A program made the translations under genes and the position numbers. From Cricetomys ansorgei (taxonomy: Eukaryota; Chordata; Mammalia; Rodentia; Nesomyidae): 64,000 nucleotides of DNA. Below, one piece after another: positions 1-11,727 of this stretch (position 1 is its first letter; each line of letters starts with the position of its first letter). The stretch is from assembly GCA_026225945.1 (NCBI GenBank), contig JAMJFZ010001133.1:8886501-8950500 (forward strand). The letters run 5' to 3'. Below the pieces are notes generated by a model that saw nothing but the letters and a program-made list of their open reading frames with translations, was not told the origin of the DNA and did not search any database.

Positions 1-1134
1 AATCTGCTAAGACATCCAGCGACTAAATATACAGCCTGATGTATTTTAACATTTAAAAGCATACACCTGTGTGTACTTTCCACATAGGTCAAGACACTGG
101 CTTGTAATTTCTTCAGAAGACTCTCCGTGTTTCTTTCCGGCTCACACACCACCACATATATAACCACGATTCTGATTTTTATAATAGCTAATTAGTTGGC
201 TTGCTTGTATATTTCCTATAAACGCAGGATTATTTGGAGTGGAATTTCTTAATCGTATAAAACCATAGCCCTCATCTGTTAATGGAATGTGAAGAAAGAG
301 GGAGACATAACAACAGCCGGCAGTAGGAGCAAGCTTTCTAAGATGTGCTGGAGAGGATAAACAAAAGCTTCTCAGAAAGCATGAACTTCAGCTGTACACA
401 GGAGAGGGTCTACAAACTTTCCACAGGCTTCAGGAGCACAGCAAATATACGTAAAGAATTAATTGAAAATGGAATCTACAACTGCCAAGAAAATTTTAGC
501 CTAAGTAGCAAAAGAACTGACACAACCAAAGAAAGAAAATTCCATGAATACTATCCTGTTACTGAAGAGGAAATTTAAGAGCAGAGGTAAAAGTGAAATA
601 TTATCATGAGAACGCATTGATTGTTTAAATAGTATTCATGCTGACTCAAATTCATTCCTCACCCAAAAACTCCTAAAAAATTAAAATTAAGCCACAGAAG
701 CCAATGTTCCTACTTTTTTTTTCTTAAATATTTAAGTAGGCAACTTACATAAAGAAGTTTCATGAAAACTTCAGAGCAATTATATAAACCTTGACCTACT
801 TTTCAGATTGCTTGTGATTTTATGCATTGGAAAATTCTTGTTTGGTTAATGTAACCACTGCATGACTCATACTTTATTGATTATTTTGAGTGTTGAACAC
901 ATATAGGAAGAAAGTGACAGTGACAGCTTCAGATTTCTCCCTTGTAGCATTGAGAGCATGTTATCCTTTATTGCATATTGTAAGGTTTAGCCAATTAGGT
1001 TAAGGTACATAGACGGCATAGACTTGTACTTTTGTGCAACCCACTGTCTGTCTTACAGCGGGAAGATGTTCTTTTCTACTGTTTCTCAGTTACTTTTAAT
1101 GTTTCACCTAATATATTGAAAATAAGTTTGTTTA
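1..1134. other. repeat-poor AT-rich DNA, no gene seen
   Basis: No interspersed repeat or microsatellite is recognised here. A 77-codon open frame at 345-578 (+) shows no domain, signal peptide or composition that argues for coding, so it is treated as chance. A T run at 714-722 is the only simple-sequence feature. Confidence 0.5.
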
Positions 1135-1300
1135 CCGGGCTGTGGTGGTGCACGTCTTTAATTTCAACACTTGGGAGGCAGAGGCAAATGATCTCTTGAG
1201 TTTGAGGCCAGCCTAGTCTCCAGAGTGAGTTCTAGGATGGCCAGAGTTACAACAGAGCAACTGTCTAGAAAAACTAAAATAACAATAACAATACTACTAA
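1135..1300 (+). repeat. B1 SINE (7SL-derived)
   Basis: It opens with 'ccgggctgtggtggtgcacg', the 7SL-like left end with pol III box A. This is followed by 'cttgggaggcagaggca' and 'ttgaggccagcctagtc' (box B region). It ends in an A/C-rich tail with AACAAT units. Several substitutions suggest an old copy. Confidence 0.9.
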
Positions 1301-1379
1301 CAATAGTTTTGTTCATTTTTTTTTTCTATCCTTACTATACTTATCCTTTCTATCCTTATCTATACTCTGTGGGATAGAG

Positions 1380-1580
1380 AAACCATTCAGCAATTACGAA
1401 TAGTTTTTGCTCTTCCAGAGGACTAGAATTCTGTTCCTAGCACCCACATTGGCCATTCATGACCACCTGAAACTCCAGGTCCAGTGGATTTGATGCCCTG
1501 GCCTCTGCAGGCCTCCACACACATATGTCATGTATTCACATAGCCACATACGAATATAGAAGAAAATAAATCATTTAAAT
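1380..1580 (+). repeat. tRNA-derived SINE, B2/B3 group, 5' truncated
   Basis: The diagnostic core 'tgctcttccagaggacta', then 'ttcctagcacccacattgg', is followed by a CT-rich middle and a tail with AAAATAAAT. The tRNA-like box A end is missing or decayed. The exact subfamily is not resolved. Confidence 0.8.
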
Positions 1581-1635
1581 GGAAAAGGCTTGTTTTACCC
1601 CAAAATTTCAGGTTTTATACAGGATAGCCACTTTT

Positions 1636-1675
1636 TAAGATTTTATTTTTATTATATAGGCTATGCGTGTATGTG

Positions 1676-1714
<39 letters not shown>

Positions 1715-1872
1715 TGTGTAAGTGTATGCACTTGATTGTGGATACGTGGGGAGGCCAGGAAAGGATCTAGGATCCCTTGGAGCTGGAGTTACAGGCCTTT
1801 CTGAGCTTTTTGGTATGAGTGCTGGGAAAAGCGCCAAGAGTTCTTAGCTGCTGAGCCATCTCTCTAGCTCAG
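1636..1872 (-). repeat. tRNA-derived SINE, B2/B3 group, with (TG)n inside
   Basis: Read on the minus strand it starts near 1872 with 'gagctagagagatggctcag', the canonical head of these SINEs. It ends at the left in the A-rich tail, seen here as T-rich sequence at 1636-1652. The (TG)n at 1679-1713 lies in its 3' half. Confidence 0.85.
1679..1713. repeat. (TG)n microsatellite
   Basis: About 17 uninterrupted TG dinucleotides, embedded in the 3' part of the reverse SINE at 1636-1872. Confidence 0.97.
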
Positions 1873-1892
1873 GATAACTGCTACAATTCTTA

Positions 1893-2075
1893 AAGATGGG
1901 ATGATGAGATGGCTTAGCATATGAGGGTGATTCCTGCCAAGCCTGAGAACCTCAGTTTGATCTCCAGGACATACATGGTAGAAGAAGAGAGTCAATACCC
2001 ACAAATTGTACTTTGACCTCAACATCTCCCTGACAATTAAATTAAATGTAATTAAAATATGATCTCAAAAAATGA
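1893..2075 (+). repeat. diverged tRNA-derived SINE (B2/B3/B4-like)
   Basis: It has 'gatgagatggcttagcat' (head), 'gccaagcctgagaacctcag' (box B side) and 'gaagaagagagtcaatac', followed by a 'cctgacaattaaattaaatg' tail. The order matches the variant of this SINE group with a GCCAAGCCTGA core. It is heavily mutated. Confidence 0.7.
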
Positions 2076-2344
2076 ACAACAAAAAGGTCTTTCGATCTTC
2101 TGAAGCACCATAATGATATACGCAGGTTAAATATTGATGCAAAAAGATAATATGCAATAACTCAATGTCACAGATAATTGTTGGAAGGACCAGTGTTCAA
2201 TCTTTAGACCTGTGCTTCTAGTAGCTTTATACTCTGTTAATAGATACTAAGTGCAAAGTTTGAACATCTTTTCTTATAGTACAGGTACTGATTTTTTTCT
2301 CACAAACATTCTTTTCTGCTGCAGAATAAAACACTATAGGCTTT

Positions 2345-2373
2345 ACATAATACGCAGTCACGTGTGTATTTGT

Positions 2374-2409
<36 letters not shown>

Positions 2410-2712
2410 GTGCACACATGTATGCAGGTATCGGTAGACATGTGTGACTGCTTCTGTAGAGGCAAGAAGTCAACACTGGACAATTTCTTCAACCTTACTT
2501 TTTGAGAGAAGAGATTTCATGAAACCTGGAGCTCACCAATTTAGCTAGACTGGCTGGCCAGCAAGCTTCTGGGATCCAAGTTTACACAACCAGCACTGTG
2601 GTTACTGACATGAACCAGCATATCTGGCTTTTCTCATGGGTGTTGTGGATCCAAACTCAGGTCCTCATACTTTCATAGCGAGCACTTCAGTGCCTAATAC
2701 AACTCAAGCTCC
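2345..2712 (-). repeat. B4 SINE (tRNA/B1 dimer), near full length
   Basis: On the + strand the order is a (TG)n tail, 'ctttttgagagaagagattt' (B1-like end), 'agctagactggctggccagc', 'ctgggatccaagtttac', then 'atccaaactcaggtcctcat' and the decayed tRNA-like head near 2712. This is the B4 layout read in reverse. About 10-20% divergence is apparent by eye. Confidence 0.85.
2361..2408. repeat. (TG)n microsatellite in a B4 tail
   Basis: An interrupted start (tgtgtattt) becomes pure TG at 2379-2408. It sits where the CA-rich 3' end of the reverse B4 should be. Confidence 0.95.
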
Positions 2713-4024
2713 AAAACTGCCTTTTCATTATTTTCTTTTAAACTGTTGGCTTTGGAATGATTAAAAATAATAGAATATATATTTTAAATCACCATTTGGT
2801 TACACACGACTTGTATTATGATAAACATGGTAGTCTACTTAATTCATGAAAATCTACCTTACTAGTTTACCACTGCTTGCTTTTGTAATAAGACTCATTT
2901 GATTATTAAGCAAATACTCAAGACTAGAGATAATTCAGATATCATTATTTTGACCATTAATCAAAGTCCTATACTTTTAGTTTCTGGTTTTACAAGCTGT
3001 TGATTAAGACAAAAGTTACCTTTGGCAATGCCTTTCAAGCCTACTCATACCTGACTAGCTACTTCACAGCACACTTTCCACTGAGCTGGTGCACCACACA
3101 CAGCCTAGCCTGAAGCAGCTGTGTATGAATGCTATCTTAAAGTTGATTGCTAATCTAGGATTCCATACACTCAGCTCTGTCTTACAAGAATTAAGCAGAG
3201 GAATGTTTAAGATCTCTTTTCCAACTTCCAGTTCTAGCAAAAATAGTGTCAATACTTACAAGGAAAGGCTACCTTGACTTGGTCCATTCCATAAGCTTCT
3301 GTAATATTCCCACATTATGGTATTTCTGAGAAGTTCTCGCCATTGTACTTATCCTAAATAAGATGCAAGGTGAAAGCTAAGGGGAAATGAAGTTGAACTA
3401 GATAGGATGGTATATTTTGCAGTCTGCATCAAATGACTTGGTCAGATCACAAAAATTAGATACTGGTGAATATAATTACTCCACTTATTTCTCCTTAGTA
3501 CTGAAAATAAGTATCTATACATGTCCTTAGTGTCTTAGCTACTTAGGTGATTGTAACTCTAAGTTGCCTAGTTGCATACTAGTATACACATAATATTTTT
3601 GGTCTTAGCATATATAACCTGACCTTTAGTTGAGAAACCTTCTTTCCTGGTTAAAAACAAACAAACAAAAAAAATTGCTTGCCACAAGGCATCATCAACC
3701 TGAGGTTAGCTCTGATTGTCCCAGTGGGGTTGGAGACTCATGAAGACACGTTCTTGTCAGTGAGTTTCATGAAGTGGTCCCAGACATTTGGCAAACTAAT
3801 ATGTACTATATGCCACACATTAAAAATTAATGTGCAGAATTTGTAAGTAGTAACACTAAAAGTAAATATATACAACCAATGGGATAATAGATGGACATAG
3901 TGCTAGGAAACAAAAATCAGGGTCAAGGCTTCAAGTCTCAGCGGCTATGATTACCAGTCATAATTATCAGTGAAAAGAATTTCACCCACCACATCTGCGT
4001 CAAATTGTTTCCATGATCTGAAGT
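2713..4024. other. repeat-poor DNA, no gene seen
   Basis: AT-rich sequence. Overlapping 62-codon open frames occur on both strands at 3064-3277, which is what chance overlap looks like. A short ACAA-rich patch lies at 3654-3672. Nothing else is recognised. Confidence 0.5.
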
Positions 4025-4377
4025 CTTACTTACTTTTGTGCTGCTATGACTGAACATTATTACAAAGTAATTTAACTGATAAAGAGCCTATTCCATCTTA
4101 TAGTTCAAGGTCTATCACAGTGAAGAAGCCAAGGCAGCAGAAACCTGAATATCAATCACACCTGTAGCTAGAAGGGTCACACAGCACTCACAGTCAGAGG
4201 CAGAATGAAGAATGCATGCCAGTGCTGGCTCACTTCCAGGATTCCATGTTCAGGAAATGGTGGCTTCCACAATTGAGATAACCTTTTCAAGATGTCAAGA
4301 TGATGTTCATAGTTAGGCTCAGAGGCTCATTTTCCTGGGTGAGCCTGGATTCTCTAATCAACACTAATCACCACCAC
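4025..4377 (-). mobile_element. ERVL-MaLR solo LTR, old (MT/ORR1-like)
   Basis: The + strand begins with 'acttttgtgctgctatgact' and continues with 'cttatagttcaagg', 'aaggcagcagaaacctgaat' and a run to 'aacactaatcaccacca'. In sense the LTR ends in the conserved 'gtcatagcagcacaaaag' motif seen at the right edge of MaLR LTRs. No internal retroviral sequence is attached, so this is a solo LTR. Confidence 0.7.
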
Positions 4378-4471
4378 AAGTTGTAAGCTTATTCATTTAG
4401 GAAGATTGTGTTTAGAAATACAGTCAAGCATCCATTCTGTCAGAAGAGCCATCAATATAACATACATGTCT

Positions 4472-4800
4472 TGATTTGGGAGGTAGCTCCATTGATAAAG
4501 TGTTACCTTGCAGAATGAGGGTGGACATTCATTTCCAAGAATCCACATAAGAAAGCTAAGTGTGGTGGGGTGTACTTGTAACTACAGTGCAGAGAAAGTG
4601 AAAAAGTGCAGACCATGGTGCTCATTGTCCATCTAGTGTAGCCAAATTGGCAGGTTCCAGGGCAATGACAGACCATGATTGAAGAAAAACAGTGTATGGC
4701 ATCCCAAGGAAAGGTATTATAGATTGTATCTGGACAACACATGCATACAAGTGCACACACACACATGCACAAATAAAATAGATGATGATTAAAATAGACA
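4472..4800 (+). repeat. B4 SINE, full length but diverged
   Basis: It has a tRNA-like head ('gggaggtagctccattgata'), then a B1-like half ('agctaagtgtggtggggtgt', 'gcaatgacagaccatgattg') and a CA-rich tail at 4750-4772 with AAATAAAATAG. The tail runs straight into the (GATA)n array. Confidence 0.8.
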
Positions 4801-4823
4801 TACATTATAAATAAATAACATAT

Positions 4824-4838
4824 GATAGATAGATAGAT

Positions 4839-4871
<33 letters not shown>

Positions 4872-4887
4872 CAAATAGATAGGTAGA
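4824..4887. repeat. (GATA)n microsatellite
   Basis: Pure and nearly pure GATA units at 4824-4870 with one phase break (agatgatag), then degenerate units to 4887. It lies directly 3' of a B4 A-rich tail, a usual birthplace for such arrays. Open frames on the minus strand rich in YLSI are artefacts of this repeat. Confidence 0.95.
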
Positions 4888-4889
4888 AT

Positions 4890-6119
4890 AACTATAACAC
4901 TTATTCCCTTGAAGACTGGTTAAATGAAAACCAAATGTTTTTATGGGCCAAGCCTCAGAAGGACCAGTGTTCAGTCCATATGCTGATGGAGGGAACTTGG
5001 ACATGGGCTGCAATGCATTGTAAGGATGTCCTCTGGCTCTGAGACAAAAAGTCTCACAACTGAGTCTGGTAAACACCTCACCACCACATTACACCCCATT
5101 TCTCACTGTTTACTCAATTAGAAAATGAGAGAGTCCTTGAACAATGCTAGTTATTGCAAAATGCTTAATCAACATTTTGAATGTTAATAATATTTTACTG
5201 TGTGCAAATAAAATTTCTCTGTGAATACCAGCCTCTTAGACCAGGCAGCTAAATATACTTTTGAAGAAAAAAAAAAAAAAGGTGTAAGGTCAAAATGTTT
5301 TCCCCAGCTTTCTTGCTGATTTAACAAGAAAACTTAATAGAAATGCCTTTGGTTTTCACTTCATGTATAGCAGTGATAAATTCTTGCAAAGGGAAGGAAA
5401 TGCTACAAGTAGAGAAACTAATGATATAAGGAGCTATTAAAGATTGCAAACTGCTATAGAGGACAGATACTCACAGCTGCTAATGGAAGTTTTAAAGAGG
5501 GAGTTCTTGTGTCATACTGGTTGTTAACCCTTTCAGAGAGCTCAACAAATTGTTTTGTGATTAATACCTAATTGGAGTATACATTAGCAGATTCACCCAG
5601 TGGTTTCTGGGAGCTTTTCAGTTCTGACTTTTTCATGCTGTCCATTTGAAATTTACCTTTTAGTGTTTAAGGATAAATGTAAGCCTAAGGTACATTTTCA
5701 TCACCGCACCCTTCAATAAGTTTGTCCATGTCAAGCGTGGTACACTTTCTTCACAGGCACTGACTTGTCCGGGTTTTTTCTAAGTCAGGAAACTCCAAAT
5801 AAGCACAAGAGGTCAGGATTAAGCCAGAAATTTATTCACTCCTGTCTTCTCCATTTGTTATGAAATTTGCATTATAAAGTTCTTCATAATACAGAGAAAC
5901 ATTTTTATTACATTATTTACCTTGCTGTTGGCAGAGTTAAAACAAGATTTGGGAATTACTCATCTATTTTATCAGCCCTTGAAGTAATACTAAACAATAT
6001 AAAATATTCCGTTCTCTAATTGATCTGGTTTGTACAATTCACATTGAGAGGCCACCCAAATGATGTAATTAGGCATTCAGCTAACATGGCTTGTATCTGG
6101 TAGGCACTCTCTTCTCACT
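4890..6119. other. repeat-poor DNA, no gene seen
   Basis: Only an A14 run at 5267-5280 stands out. It is not preceded by a recognisable SINE or L1, so its origin is unknown. No splice-flanked open frame was found. Confidence 0.5.
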
Positions 6120-6121
6120 TC

Positions 6122-6420
6122 GCGTGTGGAGTTTCATGTGTGCTTGTGTGTGCTGGTGTGCATGCATGTATATATACTCATGTATGTGAGTCAGATGTCT
6201 TCCTTGACCATTCTGTACATTAGTGCTTGAAAGGCTCTGTTCCTGAGTCTGTATCTTGCAAAGTTGACTAAACTGGCTGTCTATCAAGCCCCAGGTATCC
6301 TCTTCTCTGTCTTTCCAGTTCTGGAGGTAACTGGCACATTCTGGAATGCCTGATTTTTTATGTGTATGCTGTAGACTTCAGTCCATGTGCTTGCACAGCA
6401 AACCTTTATTGTTTAACGTT
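6122..6420 (-). repeat. B4 SINE, strongly decayed
   Basis: The reverse order is a TG-rich tail (6128-6170), 'gactaaactggctgtctatc', 'aagccccaggtatcctcttc', 'ctgattttttatgtgtatgc' and 'ccatgtgcttgcacagcaaa'. Each block is recognisable as B4 but carries many substitutions, so this is one of the older copies here. Confidence 0.7.
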
Positions 6421-6467
6421 TATTGTTTACTGGCTGAGTCCTCTCATTACACCCTTCTCTTCCTATG

Positions 6468-6468
<1 letters not shown>

Positions 6469-6524
<56 letters not shown>

Positions 6525-6526
6525 GT

Positions 6527-6592
<66 letters not shown>
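6469..6592. repeat. compound (TA)n(TG)n(TA)n microsatellite
   Basis: (TA) at 6469-6486, (TG) at 6487-6521, a short mixed bridge, then more than 25 TA units at 6537-6592. Frames reading IYIYIY and CVCVCV through it are artefacts. Confidence 0.98.
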
Positions 6593-6594
<2 letters not shown>

Positions 6595-6752
6595 TCTGGT
6601 TTCTGCAGAGACCAAAATAGGGGCATTGGATCCCTTGAAATTGAAGATTTAGATGGTTCTGAGCCATCAAGTGTGTGCTGAGAGCCAACCTAGTTCTCTG
6701 CAAGAACAGCAAGTGCTGCTAACTGCTGAGCCATCTCTTCACTCCCTCCCTT
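6469..6752 (-). repeat. tRNA-derived SINE (B2/B3 group) with expanded tail
   Basis: The SINE body is at 6593-6752, with 'tgctaactgctgagccatct' at its 5' end on the minus strand. Its 3' tail has turned into the (TA)n(TG)n(TA)n array at 6469-6592. Confidence 0.85.
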
Positions 6753-8123
6753 CTCAGCCTCCACAGGCATTATTGTATTTAAAGTATTTTCATCCTCCAT
6801 TCCTCTTGTTTCGTATGTACGGTACATGTCAGAGGGACTGGTGATCATGTGCTCTGGCCAGTATGACTCTTTTGGCAACTTTTCTTGAGATTAGTTCTAG
6901 TCAATAAATATTTTAAGTATTTCCAAGGACAAAGTACAGAGATTAGCACTGATAAATTTATGTGCCAAAGGCAAAGAGTATATTATTTTCAATGACGATT
7001 TCAAATAAATTGTGATTTATGTTTACCCAAAAACTGATTCTTTTTTGGTCTGAGCCTTGAATAATAGCATTAGAAATTTGGAAGAACATTTTTCTCCTGC
7101 ACTAAAATACAGATTTGTTAATCAACATGGAAAACCCAAAATTATCAGAAACACAAGGAGTATAGTATCACTGCTATACTAACTCTATGTACTGTCATCC
7201 TGCCTCAGTATCAGCAGATAATCAGTATAAGCTCAAGTCAGATAATAACAAAGTCCTATAAATCATCAGCAAACAGATAGATCTGACTTAGGTAGGTGTG
7301 TGTGCGCGTCTGAGAATACAAAAAGTTCTTAAGAAAATTGCTAGAGGTTTCATATTTTCCCTTTTTTTACCCAAAAAATATATTTACAAAAACATAATAT
7401 AAAAAAATACCATTGTCTCATCACACACTAGGGAATGCCTTTGTATGAAACAATTGTATTTTGTTTTTTCGCATTATCCTTGAGGTAATAAAAATGGAAT
7501 TTGACTATTTATAGTTGTAATAAAAATTTTGGCAATGAACACAACGTATTCATAGTTATAAAAACACATGACACCCGGCTCTTTCTGGAGGAGATCTGTA
7601 CTCTAGTTCAATCTGAGTTCCTTACAACATATCCATAAATCCCCCAGCAGCTAATCATGAAAATATTAATGCAACAAGCACATGCTTTATTTATCAGACT
7701 TGGCTTGCTAGCCTCTTAGGGTTTTGCCAGGAAAAGGGAATATTAAAATAAATGATATCTGTGTTCAACTCTGGCAATAAATCAAAGAAGTTAGAGTCCT
7801 TGTTATAGCAAATTCCAGCCTAGTGTCATTTTGTCACTTTAAACTGAGTTGACATTTTCAACATTTCTAGAATTGCTACAGGTAGATATAATGACCTGGG
7901 TAGAATTCAAAATCTCAAATATATCAAATATTTTAGGACAGTTTATATTTTAAGTTATATGGCACAAATTAAGATCTATGTTTTAGGTTTCAAAAAAATG
8001 ATTTGTTAGAGATTTACACATTAAGACATACAATTTACTTTATTAATACATTCACAGAAAGAACCACCATGACTTTGTTAGTGTCTTATAATAGCTGAAT
8101 TTGCCCCATGTGTCTGGGTTCAT
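6753..8123. other. repeat-poor AT-rich DNA, no gene seen
   Basis: No recognised repeat. Several short T or A runs occur (for example near 7368 and 7400). Unassigned. Confidence 0.5.
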
Positions 8124-8246
8124 TTGTGAGACACTGTCTCACTGTGTTGCCCAAGTTGGCTTTGAACTCCTGGTCTACAGTGAGTCTCTTGCCTCACTCT
8201 CCAGGGTAGCTAAGACAATAGGCATGTGACGCAAGCACATCTGGAC
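8124..8246 (-). repeat. old B1-like (proto-B1/7SL monomer) SINE
   Basis: The + strand shows 'gtgagacactgtctcactgt', 'gttgcccaagttggctttga' and 'actcctggtctacagtgagt', ending with 'ggcatgtgacgcaagcacat'. This is the reverse of an early 7SL-derived monomer. It lacks the features of younger B1 and has no clear poly-A remnant. Confidence 0.7.
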
Positions 8247-8489
8247 AGATTTACTTCTTTAGATTGCTAAAAGGAAATATTTGCCTAAAGTAAGCAAAAC
8301 AATATTATGATGACAGAATTCTTGACAAAATCATAAAGGAGCCAGGCGATAACATTGTTCACTTATAGAAAATACCATCCACGCTGGATACTTGAACATT
8401 TTGCAGCCTGCACACTCACATATGTAATCTCAAAGAGAGTTATTTCCGGGATCTGTAGAATCCCTATGTTTATCATAGTCTGCTTTATT
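8247..8489. other. unassigned DNA
   Basis: Nothing recognised between the old B1-like element and the L1 3' end. Confidence 0.4.
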
Positions 8490-9440
8490 TCTTTTTTTAA
8501 GTTGTCATTATTTTTCTCATCGTATTAAAAATAGGTTCTTTTCTCATACAGTATGTCTTGATTACAGTTTCTCCTCCCTTTTCTCTCCCAGTTCCTTTGT
8601 ACCTCCTCTCCCATCCAGATCCAGTCTCTTTCTGTCTCTCATTAAGAAAAGAACAGGCTTCTAAGGGGTAACAACAAAGCATAACAAAATAAAATGTAAT
8701 AAGCTAAAACAAAAACAAAGTTGGACAAGGCAAATCAACAAAACGAAATGACCCCCTAGAGAAGGCATGAGAATCAGAAATCCACTCATTCATACACTCA
8801 GGCGTCCCCTAAAAATACTAAACTGAAAGCTGTAATGCATATTCAGAGGACTTGGTGAGGACTCATGTTGGTCCTGTGCTTGCTTCTTCAGTCACCCAAG
8901 CAATGTCAGGTATGGATCTCATCTCATGGAGTGATCTTAACTCAAATCAGACATTGGTTCATTACACTGCAAGCTTTGGGTCACCATTGCCCTGGCAATT
9001 TTGCAGGCAGAACAGGTTGTAGATCAAATAATTTTATGACTGGGTTGGAATTTACATTATTTTTTGGTAGCCTGCTGAGTACCTTCCTATACCAAAGACT
9101 CTAGAACCTAGGGTGGAAGTTCTGTGTCGGTACTAGCTAGATCTCTCTATGTTCAATAAGTTTTAAAGGTGATATCTTCAAGAATAGGGCCCTGTTGTCA
9201 GTTTGTGGAGAGTGACCCATTCTCTTGGCAACAGCCTTCATTGGGGATTTCCATGGGACTTTCAGGCCAACAACTAAATTGGATGTAACCCAGTACTGGA
9301 AACTTGCCTTGGTGACAAGACATGGCCAACTCAAACTCTGTCTCCTTCATTATTTGGAGACTTCATTAGGAAAAGAGAGCATGAAGAGTGTAAGAGCCAT
9401 AAGGGATGGAGAATACCAGGAGAACACTGCCCTCTAAGTC
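8490..9440 (-). mobile_element. L1 (Lx-type) 3' UTR fragment
   Basis: A pyrimidine-rich left edge ('tttctcctcccttttctctc' at about 8567) corresponds to the purine-rich 3' end of rodent L1 on the minus strand. Next come 'cagaggacttggtgaggact', 'ggcaacagccttcattgggg' and 'cccagtactggaaacttgcc', which I recognise as Lx-type 3' UTR landmarks. ORF2 is not present. Short open frames inside are not coding. Confidence 0.65.
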
Positions 9441-9485
9441 AGCTGAGAAAAGGTCCTCTATGAACTCATAGAGACCCTAGAAGGT

Positions 9486-10460
9486 CTGCTACAGCACTGG
9501 AGATGAAACTGGAGTATTAGGTCTGGAGGAACAGAAGGAGAGGGGAAAATCTTCTGGCAACCTAACTATTTCCCTGGCAGAAATGACCTTTGGGTTAGCA
9601 AGAGGATGTCTGCTGAAGTTTGGGGCTTAGATAAAGCAACAAGTCCAGGAGAGAAGTTAAGAGGGGAAGATCTGTGAGATCCACAGGAGATGGAGGCAGG
9701 GGAAGCTGAAGCGGGTGTTCTCTTGAGAAGCTGGGAGTGAGACTGAAGGATTGGCTCTGGGGGGGAAAAGAGGGAGAGGTAAGGATCTGCAAACAGCCTA
9801 CCCGGTTCTCTGGGTAGGAGTGGCTTACGGTAATCAGGGGATGCCTGCTGGAGTTCGGGGCTGGGGTAAAGCCATGAATGAGGGGAGGGATATTAGAGAA
9901 GGGGAAAGTCTGTGGGATCCACAGGAGGTGTGAGTGTAGTGGGGGAGGGGGAGGCTGTAGCAGTTGTTCTGTTGCAGAGCTACGGATGAGATTGGGAGAT
10001 CGGATTAGGAGGAGAGGAGGGAGTGGTGAAAGTCTTCAGTTAGTTTACCCGTTGCCCTTGCCTGCTCTGTGGATGTGTTTGAAATGCCTGTTGGTATTGG
10101 TGGCTGGGATGATGGGATGAGTTGGCAGGAGGAAGGATGGAGATCTTTGTGATCCATTGGAGATGGGATCAGAGAGGAAAGATAGACCACAGCAGGACCT
10201 CTGTTACAGAGCTGAGGATGAGACTGGGGGGACTGAAGGGGTTGCAGGGGTTACCTACTGAAGTTGGGGGCTGGGATAAAACAAGAAGTGAGCAGTGGGG
10301 AAGTTAGGAGGGTAAGAGCTGTTGGCTCCACAAGCGGTGGGGTCAGAGGGGCAAGGAAGGCTGATATCAGGTATTCTGTTGCAGAACTGGGAGTGAGACT
10401 GAAAGGTTGTGTCTTGGAAGAGAGTGAGAGGTGAGCAGTCAGCCTACCAGGTTCCCTGGT
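9486..10460. repeat. tandem array of five ~175-249 bp G-rich units
   Basis: The landmark 'ctgttgcagagctNNggatgagact' (variants) recurs at 9486, 9720, 9969, 10201 and 10376, giving spacings of 234, 249, 232 and 175 bp. A second landmark, 'ctgctggagttcggggctgg' (variants), recurs at 9610, 9845, 10088 and 10255, with spacings of 235, 243 and 167. The unit between 10201 and 10376 is therefore shortened by about 60-70 bp. The units are diverged and G-rich on the + strand. Because the array abuts the L1 3' end, it may be the tandem-repeat part of that L1's 3' UTR; an independent minisatellite is the alternative. Confidence 0.85.
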
Positions 10461-11727
10461 GGGAGTCTGCTTTGTTATCCTTTACAGAAATCCTTTAGGA
10501 TTCTCCAGATGGTGTGGCCTCACTCTTTTCAGCTAGCTAATGACTCATGTTTGGTGAAACTTCTTTTATCCCTAATTACTTTGCACTGGCTGTTACTACA
10601 CACCATCTTAGAGGCATTTTTTTTTTTCCAATCAGAGACGATTTAATTCTCTGTCCCTCTAGAAATGCGCACCTTTGAATAAATTTAACCTATCTAGTCT
10701 CAATATTCACCCAGCTGTTTCAGACTTGGTTAATTCATACATATGGCAGCAGTCAAAATGCAACAGGAAATGTATTTAGAACTATGAGCAAAACAAAAGA
10801 TGGCCTGAGACAGAAATGTCAAGTTCAATCTGCCATGCATTTACCATGTCTCACAAATGACCCACAGCAGACTTGCACTCTCATCAAGAATGACCAGGTA
10901 ATTAACTTTGTATAATTCAAAGTCACTTACTTGTTAGTGTAGCAAAGTCATCACAAGGATGGTGTGCTTATCCGTCCAGTACAAAGAAACTGCACCCTTT
11001 TTATTTCAGAATTCTTGTCCTTAGAGCTCTGTGAAGCTATGCCTTCCAGGAACCAACAGATTTCCCAAATAGTGACTCCATTTTATTGTGTTTGCAAATA
11101 TAATTTAAAACACGACAACAACACTCATAATTTCATATGCATGTTCTGAACCTAATGGTCTAAAATCCCACATTTTGGACCCTTGAAAATACTGAATCTT
11201 TGTAGCTAAATTGTATTACTTCTTTTAAAAATTCTCCCAAATGATAGTATGAACTGATGACTTTAAAATGACTATTGACTTTGTAAACTTTCTTTCTGGT
11301 TTATGATGTCTCCCCCTTACTGAGAAACCTTTCTAATTCCCTTTCATGCACTCCAAACTTATTTTAACCTTACACTCACCATCCTCCTGTTCTCCTGTGG
11401 TACTCTCTGACTTAGGTATAGTGCTTCTAGTCTCCTAATTACTCAGTTGCGAAATCTAGGGGCTAACCTGTTCTTCCTGTAAGCTTCCACAGGTAATTTC
11501 ACTTTGAGATGCTTCCATCCTTCATCTCCTTCATCTCCTTGTTTCCTCTCACTGAAATCCTTCCTTTCATGTGCCAAAGCAAAGACACAGCTTCCAATTC
11601 AAAGGGAATGTGAGCTAGTTTATTCTGGAGCCAAAATGTAGGTGACGATACATCAAAAAAACATAGATTTAGAATTTCTTGATCACCTATGTAGTTCTTT
11701 GATCTCAGTTGAAACAAAGCATTTTTC
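10461..11727. other. repeat-poor DNA, no gene seen
   Basis: A T run at about 10618-10628 is the only simple-sequence feature. CT-rich sequence at 11290-11420 is unassigned. Confidence 0.45.

Noticed and set aside
345..578. 77-codon + strand frame
   Set aside because: No recognisable domain, no splice or promoter context; expected by chance.
4503..5076. Minus-strand frames of 95 and 123 codons with YLSI repeats
   Set aside because: They read through the (GATA)n array and a B4 SINE.
9486..10460. Regular repeats considered as a CRISPR array
   Set aside because: Units are diverged, 175-249 bp, and in a mammalian context; no short identical repeats with unique spacers.
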